From an uncultured Flammeovirgaceae bacterium (GTDB lineage: Bacteria; Bacteroidota; Bacteroidia; Cytophagales; Cyclobacteriaceae), in contig CAKZPJ010000635.1 of the NCBI GenBank assembly GCA_937138955.1, forward strand, positions 1 through 6,781: a stretch of 6,781 bases of DNA. The letters are read 5' to 3'. The position numbers and the translations under genes are program-made. The notes beneath the pieces are model-generated. The model was given only the letters and a program-made list of their open reading frames with translations. It did not search any database and had not been told where the DNA came from. This document shows, one piece after another, positions 1-6,161 of this stretch (its first letter is position 1; each line of letters starts with the position of its first letter).

Positions 1-220
1 CCTGAACACTTGATAGAGTGGTAACGAAAAGTAGAAGGATGGTAAACCCGATGATGCGTAGATGATTTAACGGAGAGTTCTTTAGACCCCTCCTATCCGT
101 TTCATGGCGACCTTCTTTAAGAAAGGGGAAGCTTATATATTGGAGAGCTATTCGCCCTTTGGAAAAGCAGGATAGAGGGATTTTCGCTCCTTGATCGTTT
201 AAAAGATTATGTAGTGTCAT
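1..220 (-). CDS. Probable TolC-type outer membrane efflux protein, N-terminal fragment (3' end outside window)
   Basis: An open frame on the minus strand starts at ATG 218-220, 11 bp after the stop of the RND pump gene, and runs off the left edge after 73 complete codons without a stop. The only visible protein signal is a signal-peptide-like stretch at residues 54-73 (LRIIGFTILLLF, then VTTLSSVQ), with an arginine followed by a hydrophobic core and small residues. The TolC identity is inferred from position: fusion protein, pump, then outer membrane channel is a common RND operon order, and the product appears to be exported. No diagnostic channel domain lies inside the window. The start is odd because the signal peptide is preceded by 53 residues, most of them encoded by a repeat-like block (71-202). 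There is no in-frame ATG, GTG or TTG between that block and the hydrophobic core, so ATG 220 is the only ordinary start available. Other exported proteins are possible. Confidence 0.6.
   Translation of the reverse strand, partial: MTLHNLLNDQGAKIPLSCFSKGRIALQYISFPFLKEGRHETDRRGLKNSPLNHLRIIGFTILLLFVTTLSSVQ
71..202. repeat. 132-bp repeat-like block inserted in frame in the channel gene's signal-peptide region
   Basis: The block is bounded by TTTAA (plus strand) at 66-70 and at 198-202, which would be a 5-bp target duplication. With one copy counted the block is 132 bp, exactly 44 codons, and has no stop in the channel gene's frame. Its ends carry inverted related sequences: CCCTCCTATCC at 88-98 and GGATAGAGGGA at 170-180, which pair except for one extra C. 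Inside lies a smaller hairpin, CCTT at 111-114 with AAGG at 123-126. Without the block the protein would begin MTLHNLLNHLR directly before the hydrophobic core, a normal signal peptide. The encoded peptide (residues 7-50, including FLKEGRHETDRRG) resembles translated intergenic repeat rather than a known domain. No transposase is present, so any movement would be non-autonomous. That this is a mobile palindromic element is inference; the flanking repeats, length and frame are direct readings. Confidence 0.5.
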
Positions 221-231
221 TCTGGTTAATA

Positions 232-3200
232 TCACGTGCGGGCCATGCGACGTTCTTTATCGCTGGAAATGTAGGTATACATAGCGGGAATTACGTAAAG
301 GGTGAGAACCGTGGCGAAAATCAGTCCGCCGATTACGGCAATCCCCATTGAAACCCGACTCTCAGAACCAGCTCCCAGGGCCAGGGCAATGGGTAATATA
401 CCCAGTACGGTCGATAAACTGGTCATCAGAATAGGGCGAAAGCGAGATTCGGCCGCTTCCACAATTGCTTCCTGAATACTCTTCCCCTGCGCCTTACGCT
501 GATTGGCAAATTCTACAATCAGAATACCGTTCTTAGTCACTAAACCAATCAGCATAATGATTCCGATCTGGCTGAAAATATTCAGCGTTTCGTTAAAGTA
601 CCAAATGGCAAGCAGAGCGCCAGCTAAGGCTAGTGGTACCGTAAACATAATCGTAAACGGATCGCGAAAGCTCTCAAACTGGGCGGATAGCACCAGATAG
701 ATTAAAATGATGGCAAACAGCAAGGCAAATAATAAACTATTAGAACTCTCGCGAAACTCCGCTGACTGCCCGTCTAGGTCAGTAGCAAAAGAGCCATCTA
801 AGGTTTCCCGAGCCATTTGTTCCATAGCATTAATACCATCGCCCAATGTGTAACCCGGGGCGAGCGCGGCGGACACGGTTGCCGAACTATAGCGGTTAAA
901 GCGAAATAACTGGGGCGGAGTGCTTTCTTCGTTAAGGTATACCAGATTATCGAGTTGGATCAGTTGGTCGTCAGCATTTTTCACGTACAATGATCGCAAA
1001 TCCATCGGGTCGTCACGATCATCGCGCTTCACCTGTCCAATGATCTGGTACTGCTTGCCATCCATAATAAAGTAACCAAAACGAGAACCGCTCAACCCTA
1101 ATTGCAAGGTTTCGGCAATATCACGTACTGATACTCCCAAATTGCGAGCTTTTTCCCGATCAATATCGATGGATATTTCTGGTTTATTGAATTTTAAGTT
1201 CAGATCGACAAAGGCGAAAGCTGGATTTTGATTCGCTAAATCCATAAAGTTGGGCAATACCTCCTCAAGCTTTTTTAGAGTTGGTGCCTGAATTACGAAT
1301 TGTACGGGTAGTCCCTGTCGTTCATTATTGATAGTAGGTTCTTGAGCAATATACGCTCGGGCTTGTGTGAGTGCCTGCACCTTAGGGGTAAGTACATTGA
1401 CAATTTCTTGTTGGCTACGCTCACGTTCCTCGGAATCGACCAGAGTAAGGCGCATGAAGGCCGAGTTAACCGAAGAGGTAGAACTAAAACCGGGGGAGGT
1501 CACGGTTATGATTGCATCGCTTTCAGGCACATTTTCCTGCACTACTTGTACCAGCTGGTCCACGTAGTGATCCATATAATCAAAGGTCGCTCCTTCCGGC
1601 CCCGAGGCGAGCATTCGTATTTGTCCCCGGTCTTCCAGCGGAGCTAACTCCTGCTGAAGCGTATTCAAAAATAGATAGATCAGCCCCGCCGAGGCGATAA
1701 TTACCCCAAAAGCTAACCAGCGGTACTGCATAAAGCTCTCCAACGAACGGTTATACCCTCGATTTATCCACTCGAAAAATGGCTCAGTTTTACGGTACAA
1801 CCAAGTTTGTTGCTTGCGTCGCTTCAAAATGCGAGAGCACAGCATGGGAGCGAGGGAAAGGGCTACGAACGACGAAATAACCACCGCTGAAGCAATCACC
1901 AATCCGAATTCGCGAAACAGTCGCCCGGTAAGTCCTTGCAAGAAGATTACGGGCAGAAATACTGCTGCCAGAGCTACGGTAGTAGAAACTACGGCAAAGA
2001 AAATTTCCTTGGCTCCCTCTAAACTAGCTTCTACGGGTGGGGTGCCTCGCTCAATTTTAGCGTAGATATTTTCTAGTACCACGATAGTATCGTCCACCAC
2101 TAGTCCGATTGCCAGCACAATACCCAGCATCGTAAGTACATTAATAGAAAAGCCTAGAATGTACATTAAAAAGAACGTACCAATCAGGGCAATGGGAATG
2201 GTGATAACCGGAATGATGGTTGTACGCCAATCGCGTAGGAAAAGGAAAATAATTAGGGCAACCAGTGTAAACGCCACTATTATGGTTTGCTGCACTTCCG
2301 CCACCGATTCACGAATATAACCGGTCTTATCAAAGCCAATTCCTACTTCAATATCTTCGGGTAGATCTTTTTTAATGAACTCCAGTCGTTGGTAAAACTG
2401 ATCGGCAATATCAATATTGTTAGATCCTGGTTGGGTGCGAATGGCCAGACCTACCATCGGGATGCCACCGCGCTTTAGCAGCGTTCGTTCGTTCTCGGGC
2501 CCTAGCTCAGCATTCCCAATATCCTTAAATTTGACTACCGTTTGCCCTGACTCTTTGATAATCAGGTTATTGTAATCATCTGGGGTATTGATTCGCCCCA
2601 TGGTGCGAACGGTCAACTCGGTATTGAGTCCTTCTACCATGCCAGAAGGAAGCTCCACATTATCACGCCGTACGGCATTTAGCACATCTAGTGGAGTAAG
2701 GTTGTAAGCAGCCAGCTTATCGGCATCCATCCACAAACGCATAGAATAGCGTTTATCGCCCCAAATACTAATGTCACTTACCCCCGATATTGTTTGAATC
2801 CGCTCCTTGAAATCATTTTGAGCAATAGCCGAAAGCTCCAATAGCGAACGTTTATCACTTTTAATATTTAGAAAGATAATGGGGCTGGAGTCAGCATCAG
2901 CCTTTCGCACAATGGGCGGATCAGCATCGGGTGGCAAGCGGGAGACAGCCGCCGAGACTTTATCCCGCACATCGTTGGCTGCCGCTTCCAAATCAACATC
3001 CAGGTCAAATTCAGCAGTTACTGTGCTGCGCCCATCGCGACTTACGGAAGTCAAGCTTTTGATCCCCGCTACCCCATTGATGTATTCTTCTAGTGGCTCG
3101 GTTATTTGCGATTCAATCACATCAGCATTCGCCCCAGTATATTCGGTAGAAACCGAGATACGAGGTGGGTCAACGCTGGGATATTCCCGCACTCCCAAGA

Positions 3201-3294
3201 AGCGAAATCCAATGATGCCAAAAATGAGAATGACAATAGACATCACAATGGCTAATACCGGACGCTGAACACTAGTAGAAGATAAACTGGCCAT
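232..3294 (-). CDS. AcrB-type RND efflux pump, inner membrane permease subunit
   Basis: This is a 1020-residue proton-driven multidrug exporter of the hydrophobe/amphiphile efflux (HAE1) RND family, close to the usual length of about 1030-1050. Family members form a trimer in the inner membrane and pass substrates from periplasm or membrane to an outer membrane channel. The fold layout is visible: TM1 at about 13-31, a periplasmic porter/docking loop at about 32-334, TM2-TM6 at about 335-485, TM7 at about 527-545, a second periplasmic loop at about 546-850, and TM8-TM12 at about 852-1006. The proton relay is intact: Asp401-Asp402 in TM4 (GLVVDDTIVVLEN), Lys921 in TM10 (GLVTKNGILIVEFAN), and the conserved arginine in FRPILMTS near 953. 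The start ATG is followed at once by the typical N-terminal SVQRPVLA helix. It lies 80 bp after the fusion protein gene and 11 bp before the next reading frame. Substrate cannot be read from the sequence. Confidence 0.97.
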   Translation of the reverse strand: MASLSSTSVQRPVLAIVMSIVILIFGIIGFRFLGVREYPSVDPPRISVSTEYTGANADVIESQITEPLEEYINGVAGIKSLTSVSRDGRSTVTAEFDLDVDLEAAANDVRDKVSAAVSRLPPDADPPIVRKADADSSPIIFLNIKSDKRSLLELSAIAQNDFKERIQTISGVSDISIWGDKRYSMRLWMDADKLAAYNLTPLDVLNAVRRDNVELPSGMVEGLNTELTVRTMGRINTPDDYNNLIIKESGQTVVKFKDIGNAELGPENERTLLKRGGIPMVGLAIRTQPGSNNIDIADQFYQRLEFIKKDLPEDIEVGIGFDKTGYIRESVAEVQQTIIVAFTLVALIIFLFLRDWRTTIIPVITIPIALIGTFFLMYILGFSINVLTMLGIVLAIGLVVDDTIVVLENIYAKIERGTPPVEASLEGAKEIFFAVVSTTVALAAVFLPVIFLQGLTGRLFREFGLVIASAVVISSFVALSLAPMLCSRILKRRKQQTWLYRKTEPFFEWINRGYNRSLESFMQYRWLAFGVIIASAGLIYLFLNTLQQELAPLEDRGQIRMLASGPEGATFDYMDHYVDQLVQVVQENVPESDAIITVTSPGFSSTSSVNSAFMRLTLVDSEERERSQQEIVNVLTPKVQALTQARAYIAQEPTINNERQGLPVQFVIQAPTLKKLEEVLPNFMDLANQNPAFAFVDLNLKFNKPEISIDIDREKARNLGVSVRDIAETLQLGLSGSRFGYFIMDGKQYQIIGQVKRDDRDDPMDLRSLYVKNADDQLIQLDNLVYLNEESTPPQLFRFNRYSSATVSAALAPGYTLGDGINAMEQMARETLDGSFATDLDGQSAEFRESSNSLLFALLFAIILIYLVLSAQFESFRDPFTIMFTVPLALAGALLAIWYFNETLNIFSQIGIIMLIGLVTKNGILIVEFANQRKAQGKSIQEAIVEAAESRFRPILMTSLSTVLGILPIALALGAGSESRVSMGIAVIGGLIFATVLTLYVIPAMYTYISSDKERRMART

Positions 3295-3313
3295 AGGAAA
3301 ATGAATAATAATT

Positions 3314-3380
3314 AATGAATGATGACTAATGGGTGAATGATGATACTGAAGAATTAATCATCACTCATTATTCATCATTC
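3314..3380. repeat. AT-rich imperfect inverted repeat between fusion protein and pump genes
   Basis: The left arm at about 3314-3344 and right arm at about 3357-3380 are imperfect reverse complements around a loop at about 3345-3356. The unit GAATGATGA occurs at 3317-3325 and 3335-3343, its complement TCATCATTC at 3372-3380, and a one-mismatch copy TCATCACTC at 3358-3366. The right arm runs into the fusion protein gene and contains its final Glu codon and TGA stop. The sequence could form a hairpin in the mRNA between the two cistrons. It has no GC-rich stem followed by a U run, so it does not look like a strong intrinsic terminator. Similar low-complexity ATGAATGATGA palindromes are scattered between genes in Bacteroidota; membership in such a family is inference. 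Confidence 0.6.
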
Positions 3381-4460
3381 GGTAAGTGTGATATCTACTT
3401 GGCTGCCCGACTTAATTTGCAGAATACCCGAAGTTACAACTGTATCTTGCTGACTGAGTCCTTGGGAGATTTCTACATCCTTGTTAGTACGAATACCGAC
3501 CTGCACTTTTCGTTCTTCTACCATCCCCTGCTTCGCTATAAATACTTTGTGCCCATTTAGTTCGGGAATTACTGCCTGAGTCGGTACCATTAGGGCATCA
3601 TCTTCCCGATTTAATACTAAGCTTATTCGAGCAAACTGCCCGGGTAGCAAGCGACGATCCTTGTTGGGGCTGATAGCTCGCATCTTTAATGTGCGAGTAG
3701 CCGGATCGATCATCGGGTCGATAGCGTAAATTTTACCGGTGAAAACGTCATCCGAAGCATCAGTACTAAACTCAACTTCATCGTCAACCTTTATATCGTT
3801 GCTATAACGACCAGGTACCGAGAACTCTACCTTGGCCGGATTGATGTTAGAAAAGGTTGCGATAATTGTTTGCGGAGAAATATAACTTCCGGTACTCACG
3901 TAGCGAAGTCCGATAACCCCATCGAAGGGAGCGCGAATTTGAGATCGGGCAATTTGGGCTTCCAGCACCTTAATATCAGCGGCTGATGTATTCAACTCGG
4001 TGAGTGCTTGGTCGTACTCTTCCTGGCTAATCGCCTCCTTCTCCAGCAGTAGTCTCTGGCGGTACTCCATATCTTCCCGCAGTTTCCGAGTATACTTAAG
4101 CTTTTCTAACTGAGCCTTCAGTTCTTCATCGTTGATAGTGATCAGCAGTGCCCCCCGCTTTACTTCTTGCCCCTCCTGAAAATGGATACCCGTTATCTTT
4201 CCTAAAATCTCGCTACGAATTTCTAAAGATTCATTGGCCAGTACCGCTCCGGTAACCTGAATCTGATCGCTAAGCCGCTTAGGCTCTACCACCACCGCAT
4301 TTACTGGAATGGCTTTCGCCGCTCCGGGAGCCGAAGCCGCAACAGCCGTAGCATTCGAGCCACTATCTTCGCTAAAAAGATCAAGTTTTGGGAGCGCAAC
4401 CAAAAAAGCGATTAAAAGTATGATGACTACCGTGAGGATAGTTTTGACCTTAGAATTCAT
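3375..4460 (-). CDS. RND efflux periplasmic adaptor (membrane fusion protein, HlyD/AcrA family)
   Basis: This 361-residue adaptor would link the inner membrane pump to the outer membrane channel. An N-terminal hydrophobic segment at about 7-23 anchors it or acts as a signal; no lipobox cysteine is present, unlike AcrA. A low-complexity Ala/Ser linker follows (about 32-50). The split lipoyl/barrel-sandwich domain is seen at about 78-110 (ILGKITGIHFQEGQEVKRG) and about 172-200 (SQIRAPFDGVIG, then GSYISP). Between them lies a fairly short alpha-helical hairpin at about 111-170, rich in Glu, Lys, Leu and Gln. A beta-barrel domain covers about 208-285, including IDPATRTLKMRA and LLPGQFARI, and the membrane-proximal domain covers about 290-358 (MVPTQAVI). 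The ATG at 4458-4460 gives a sensible N-region. It is the first gene of the efflux set, 146 bp downstream of the hydrolase gene, and is probably co-transcribed with the pump. Its stop codon lies inside a repeat. Confidence 0.95.
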   Translation of the reverse strand: MNSKVKTILTVVIILLIAFLVALPKLDLFSEDSGSNATAVAASAPGAAKAIPVNAVVVEPKRLSDQIQVTGAVLANESLEIRSEILGKITGIHFQEGQEVKRGALLITINDEELKAQLEKLKYTRKLREDMEYRQRLLLEKEAISQEEYDQALTELNTSAADIKVLEAQIARSQIRAPFDGVIGLRYVSTGSYISPQTIIATFSNINPAKVEFSVPGRYSNDIKVDDEVEFSTDASDDVFTGKIYAIDPMIDPATRTLKMRAISPNKDRRLLPGQFARISLVLNREDDALMVPTQAVIPELNGHKVFIAKQGMVEERKVQVGIRTNKDVEISQGLSQQDTVVTSGILQIKSGSQVDITLTE

Positions 4461-4512
4461 AGATTAGTACCGGTGTATTGACAATGGTTTATGCAAGCCT
4501 ATTTTACAAGCT

Positions 4513-4548
4513 GTTGTTCCCACAACTACATTATTCTAACGGGGAACA
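4513..4548. promoter_or_regulatory. Overlapping inverted repeats upstream of the efflux operon
   Basis: Two inverted repeats share bases and cannot both form as hairpins: GTTGT (4513-4517) with ACAAC (4522-4526) across a 4-base loop, and TGTTCCC (4515-4521) with GGGAACA (4542-4548) across 20 bases. They lie about 55-90 bp before the fusion protein start. They could be an operator for a dimeric regulator or an mRNA leader structure. No U run follows, so a terminator is unlikely. No convincing Bacteroidota -7 element (TAnnTTTG) was found between these repeats and the start codon. Confidence 0.25.
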
Positions 4549-4579
4549 GATTGCCACGATCATTGATTAAGATGCAATA

Positions 4580-4611
4580 TGTCTATTATTTTGAGGAATC
4601 TGTCTATTATT
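4580..4611. repeat. Pair of 11-bp direct repeats, 21-bp period
   Basis: TGTCTATTATT occurs at 4580-4590 and again at 4601-4611, exactly 21 bp apart, which is about two turns of the DNA helix. The right copy overlaps the final Glu codon and TAA stop of the alpha/beta hydrolase gene. The pair lies 120-150 bp upstream of the fusion protein start. Same-face spacing would suit a protein binding site controlling the efflux operon, but nothing in the sequence identifies a regulator and the repeat could be chance. Confidence 0.35.
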
Positions 4612-5407
4612 CCGCATTAGAAACTAACGCGTGGCGGTTAATAAACTGAAGTGCTTCCCGATTAAATATCTCTGGGTGCTCAATATTCACCACATGGCCG
4701 CAGTTTTCAATCACCCGAAGTATCGCTTGCTGGTGCAATTTCACAATCCGTTTGACGGGGGGCAGAAACATATAATCATGCTCACCCATCACATACAGTG
4801 TTGGAATATTAATATCTTGTTCTTTAAAGTATTTCAGTAGCGGATTCACCTCGTAGGTAAGCTTGTACCAACGAAGGAACTCTTTTTTGTAAAGTCGCTT
4901 GGCTTCGCGAATAAACAAGTTGCGAGACACTTGATCGCGCTTACTGGGCATAATAACCCAGGCAAACAATCGGTACAGCCACATGTAAGGCATAAACCGC
5001 TTAAACATATGACCCATGTACACTAAAAAGCGAGAGCGGATATTTAGGCGAGTAATTGCTCCGCAGAGCACCATTGATCGTAATCGTTCGGGAGCTAGTT
5101 CGCCAATGGTACGAATGATAATAGAACCTAGCGATACCCCTACAAAGTGAGCTTGCTTAATTTGTAGATGCTCCACCACTTCTAGTATGTCTCGGCTAAT
5201 ATCCTGAAAAGAATATTTGTTTTCCACGTACTCTTTCAATAATTCTTTAGAACGACCGTGCCCTCGCAAATCTATCAACAGCACGTTAAATTGCTCTTTA
5301 AACGCCTTAATTTGCTTATACCAGATAGACGAGCTCCCGCCTGCGCCGTGCACAAACACAACCCAGTCTTTATTTTCGTCCGAACGATATTCTCGGTAAA
5401 ACAGCAT
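4607..5407 (-). CDS. Alpha/beta hydrolase
   Basis: This 266-residue cytoplasmic protein is an alpha/beta hydrolase-fold enzyme with no signal peptide. The oxyanion-hole motif HGAGGSSSIW is at 20-29, and the LIDLRGHGRS strand-turn typical of the family is at 44-53. The nucleophile elbow GVSLG is at 90-94 with Ser92. The likely acid is Asp211 in MGEHDYMF, and the catalytic histidine is His238 in ENCGHVVNIEHP. The lid region, about 118-185, is unusually rich in aromatic and basic residues (for example RLYKKEFLRWYK), which may mean a membrane-associated or hydrophobic substrate; that is inference. Substrate is not predictable: esterases, lipases, C-C hydrolases and MenH-like enzymes share these motifs. 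ATG 5405-5407 places the first beta-strand normally. It lies 77 bp after the lipoprotein gene and 146 bp before the efflux genes, in the same direction, so shared transcription is possible but not shown. Confidence 0.9.
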   Translation of the reverse strand: MLFYREYRSDENKDWVVFVHGAGGSSSIWYKQIKAFKEQFNVLLIDLRGHGRSKELLKEYVENKYSFQDISRDILEVVEHLQIKQAHFVGVSLGSIIIRTIGELAPERLRSMVLCGAITRLNIRSRFLVYMGHMFKRFMPYMWLYRLFAWVIMPSKRDQVSRNLFIREAKRLYKKEFLRWYKLTYEVNPLLKYFKEQDINIPTLYVMGEHDYMFLPPVKRIVKLHQQAILRVIENCGHVVNIEHPEIFNREALQFINRHALVSNAE

Positions 5408-5484
5408 AAGCGAATCAAACGTACTGGATAAACTCGTTTTTTCTTAATAGGGTTGGGGAAAACTCGAAATTTTTAGAACTATCG

Positions 5485-6039
5485 CTAATATAAGTCTACC
5501 AGCCGATAGTAATCCATCATAGTTTTACGGAAAGCTTCCCGCTCCGCTCGCCGAGCCAAAAACGGAACCTGCTCTCCCTCAGGGCTTTCAGTATACAACT
5601 GATGTTTATCTTGTAAACTGTTATAAATATGACTAGCAAATTGATAATGCATCTCTTTACTTCCCGGCAGATATTCGTAAATACCTTGTTTCTGTTGCAC
5701 CGTATCTTGCCAGAAGATGGTTAATGTGTCTTGCTGTTGAAGATACGCATTTGGTTCGGTAAGTACGTAAGCCTCATCGTAGCGCCAGTTGATCACAATT
5801 GCTAAATTTATGATGGGCTGATTACCGTCCTGATTGCGTTCTTTAATACGATAGATATTTAACTTAGCCGCATCCATTGTTTCTTTATCGTAGTAGCCCT
5901 GCCGAACGTTTTTGAAGAATAGTTCGGAGGCATCAGAAGTGGTAAACTTAGCTTCAGCACTATTCACCTTTCGTTCCTTATCTGGATTACAAGCTAACAA
6001 TCCTACCGTAAGAAAAAGAAAGCAAAGTATTTTTTCCAT
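5485..6039 (-). CDS. Small lipoprotein of unknown function
   Basis: I do not recognise this 184-residue protein. It begins with a clear lipoprotein signal peptide: MEK, a hydrophobic core, and the lipobox LLAC with Cys17 as the lipidated residue. The next residues, NPDKERK, include charges resembling Bacteroidota lipoprotein export signals, so a surface location is possible (inference). The mature part is hydrophilic and aromatic-rich, with FFKNVRQGYYD at 41-51, alternating strand-like segments (NLAIVINWRYDEAYVL at about 78-93, DTLTIFWQD at about 104-112), and a C-terminal helix (about 161-184) ending DYYRLVDLY. There are no transmembrane segments after the signal and no catalytic motif I can name. 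ATG 6037-6039 is chosen because it gives a compact signal peptide. It is read divergently from the glycosidase-like gene and co-directionally with the hydrolase, 77 bp away. Nothing of note was seen in that 77-bp gap. Confidence 0.85.
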   Translation of the reverse strand: MEKILCFLFLTVGLLACNPDKERKVNSAEAKFTTSDASELFFKNVRQGYYDKETMDAAKLNIYRIKERNQDGNQPIINLAIVINWRYDEAYVLTEPNAYLQQQDTLTIFWQDTVQQKQGIYEYLPGSKEMHYQFASHIYNSLQDKHQLYTESPEGEQVPFLARRAEREAFRKTMMDYYRLVDLY

Positions 6040-6161
6040 AGCACTGACCTAACCGTTTGTACCGAATAATGGTTTACTGGCTAATCTACTTATATTCGCT
6101 AGTAAAGATGGCCCTAATGATTATAAAGCACGCATTAAACTACCTAATTACCGTACTTCAG
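6040..6161. promoter_or_regulatory. Divergent intergenic region expected to hold promoters for both lipoprotein genes
   Basis: This 122-bp AT-rich gap separates two divergently read genes, so it should contain a promoter for each. On the plus strand TATATTCG at 6091-6098 matches the Bacteroidota -7 consensus TAnnTTTG with one mismatch, with TTTACTGG at 6073-6080 as a weak upstream element. No good match was found for the minus-strand gene. No strong operator-like palindrome was seen. The frame of the plus-strand gene stays open through this gap, with further ATGs at 6069, 6108 and 6117. Confidence 0.3.

Noticed and set aside
503..2065. Several plus-strand open frames within 503-2065 and another at 2879-3268
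   Set aside because: They lie entirely inside the RND pump gene, whose protein is intact and strongly family-like; their translations are low in complexity or Ser/Arg/Thr-rich and show no recognisable domain.
3333..3560. Plus-strand open frame of 75 codons over the adaptor gene's 3' end
   Set aside because: It is antisense to the adaptor's conserved C-terminal domain and begins in the palindromic repeat; no domain or start context supports it.
4513..4526. Possible intrinsic terminator after the hydrolase gene
   Set aside because: The hairpin has only 5 base pairs and no U run follows on the minus strand.
5408..5484. AACTCG repeats flanked by A/T runs (at about 5431 and 5461) as a possible terminator
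   Set aside because: The copies are direct rather than inverted, and the only hairpin possible is 4 A/T pairs, too weak to support a call.
6121..6131. TATAAT on the minus strand upstream of the small lipoprotein as a -10 box
   Set aside because: It would be a sigma70-style element of the E. coli type, which Bacteroidota do not generally use, and no matching -35 was seen.
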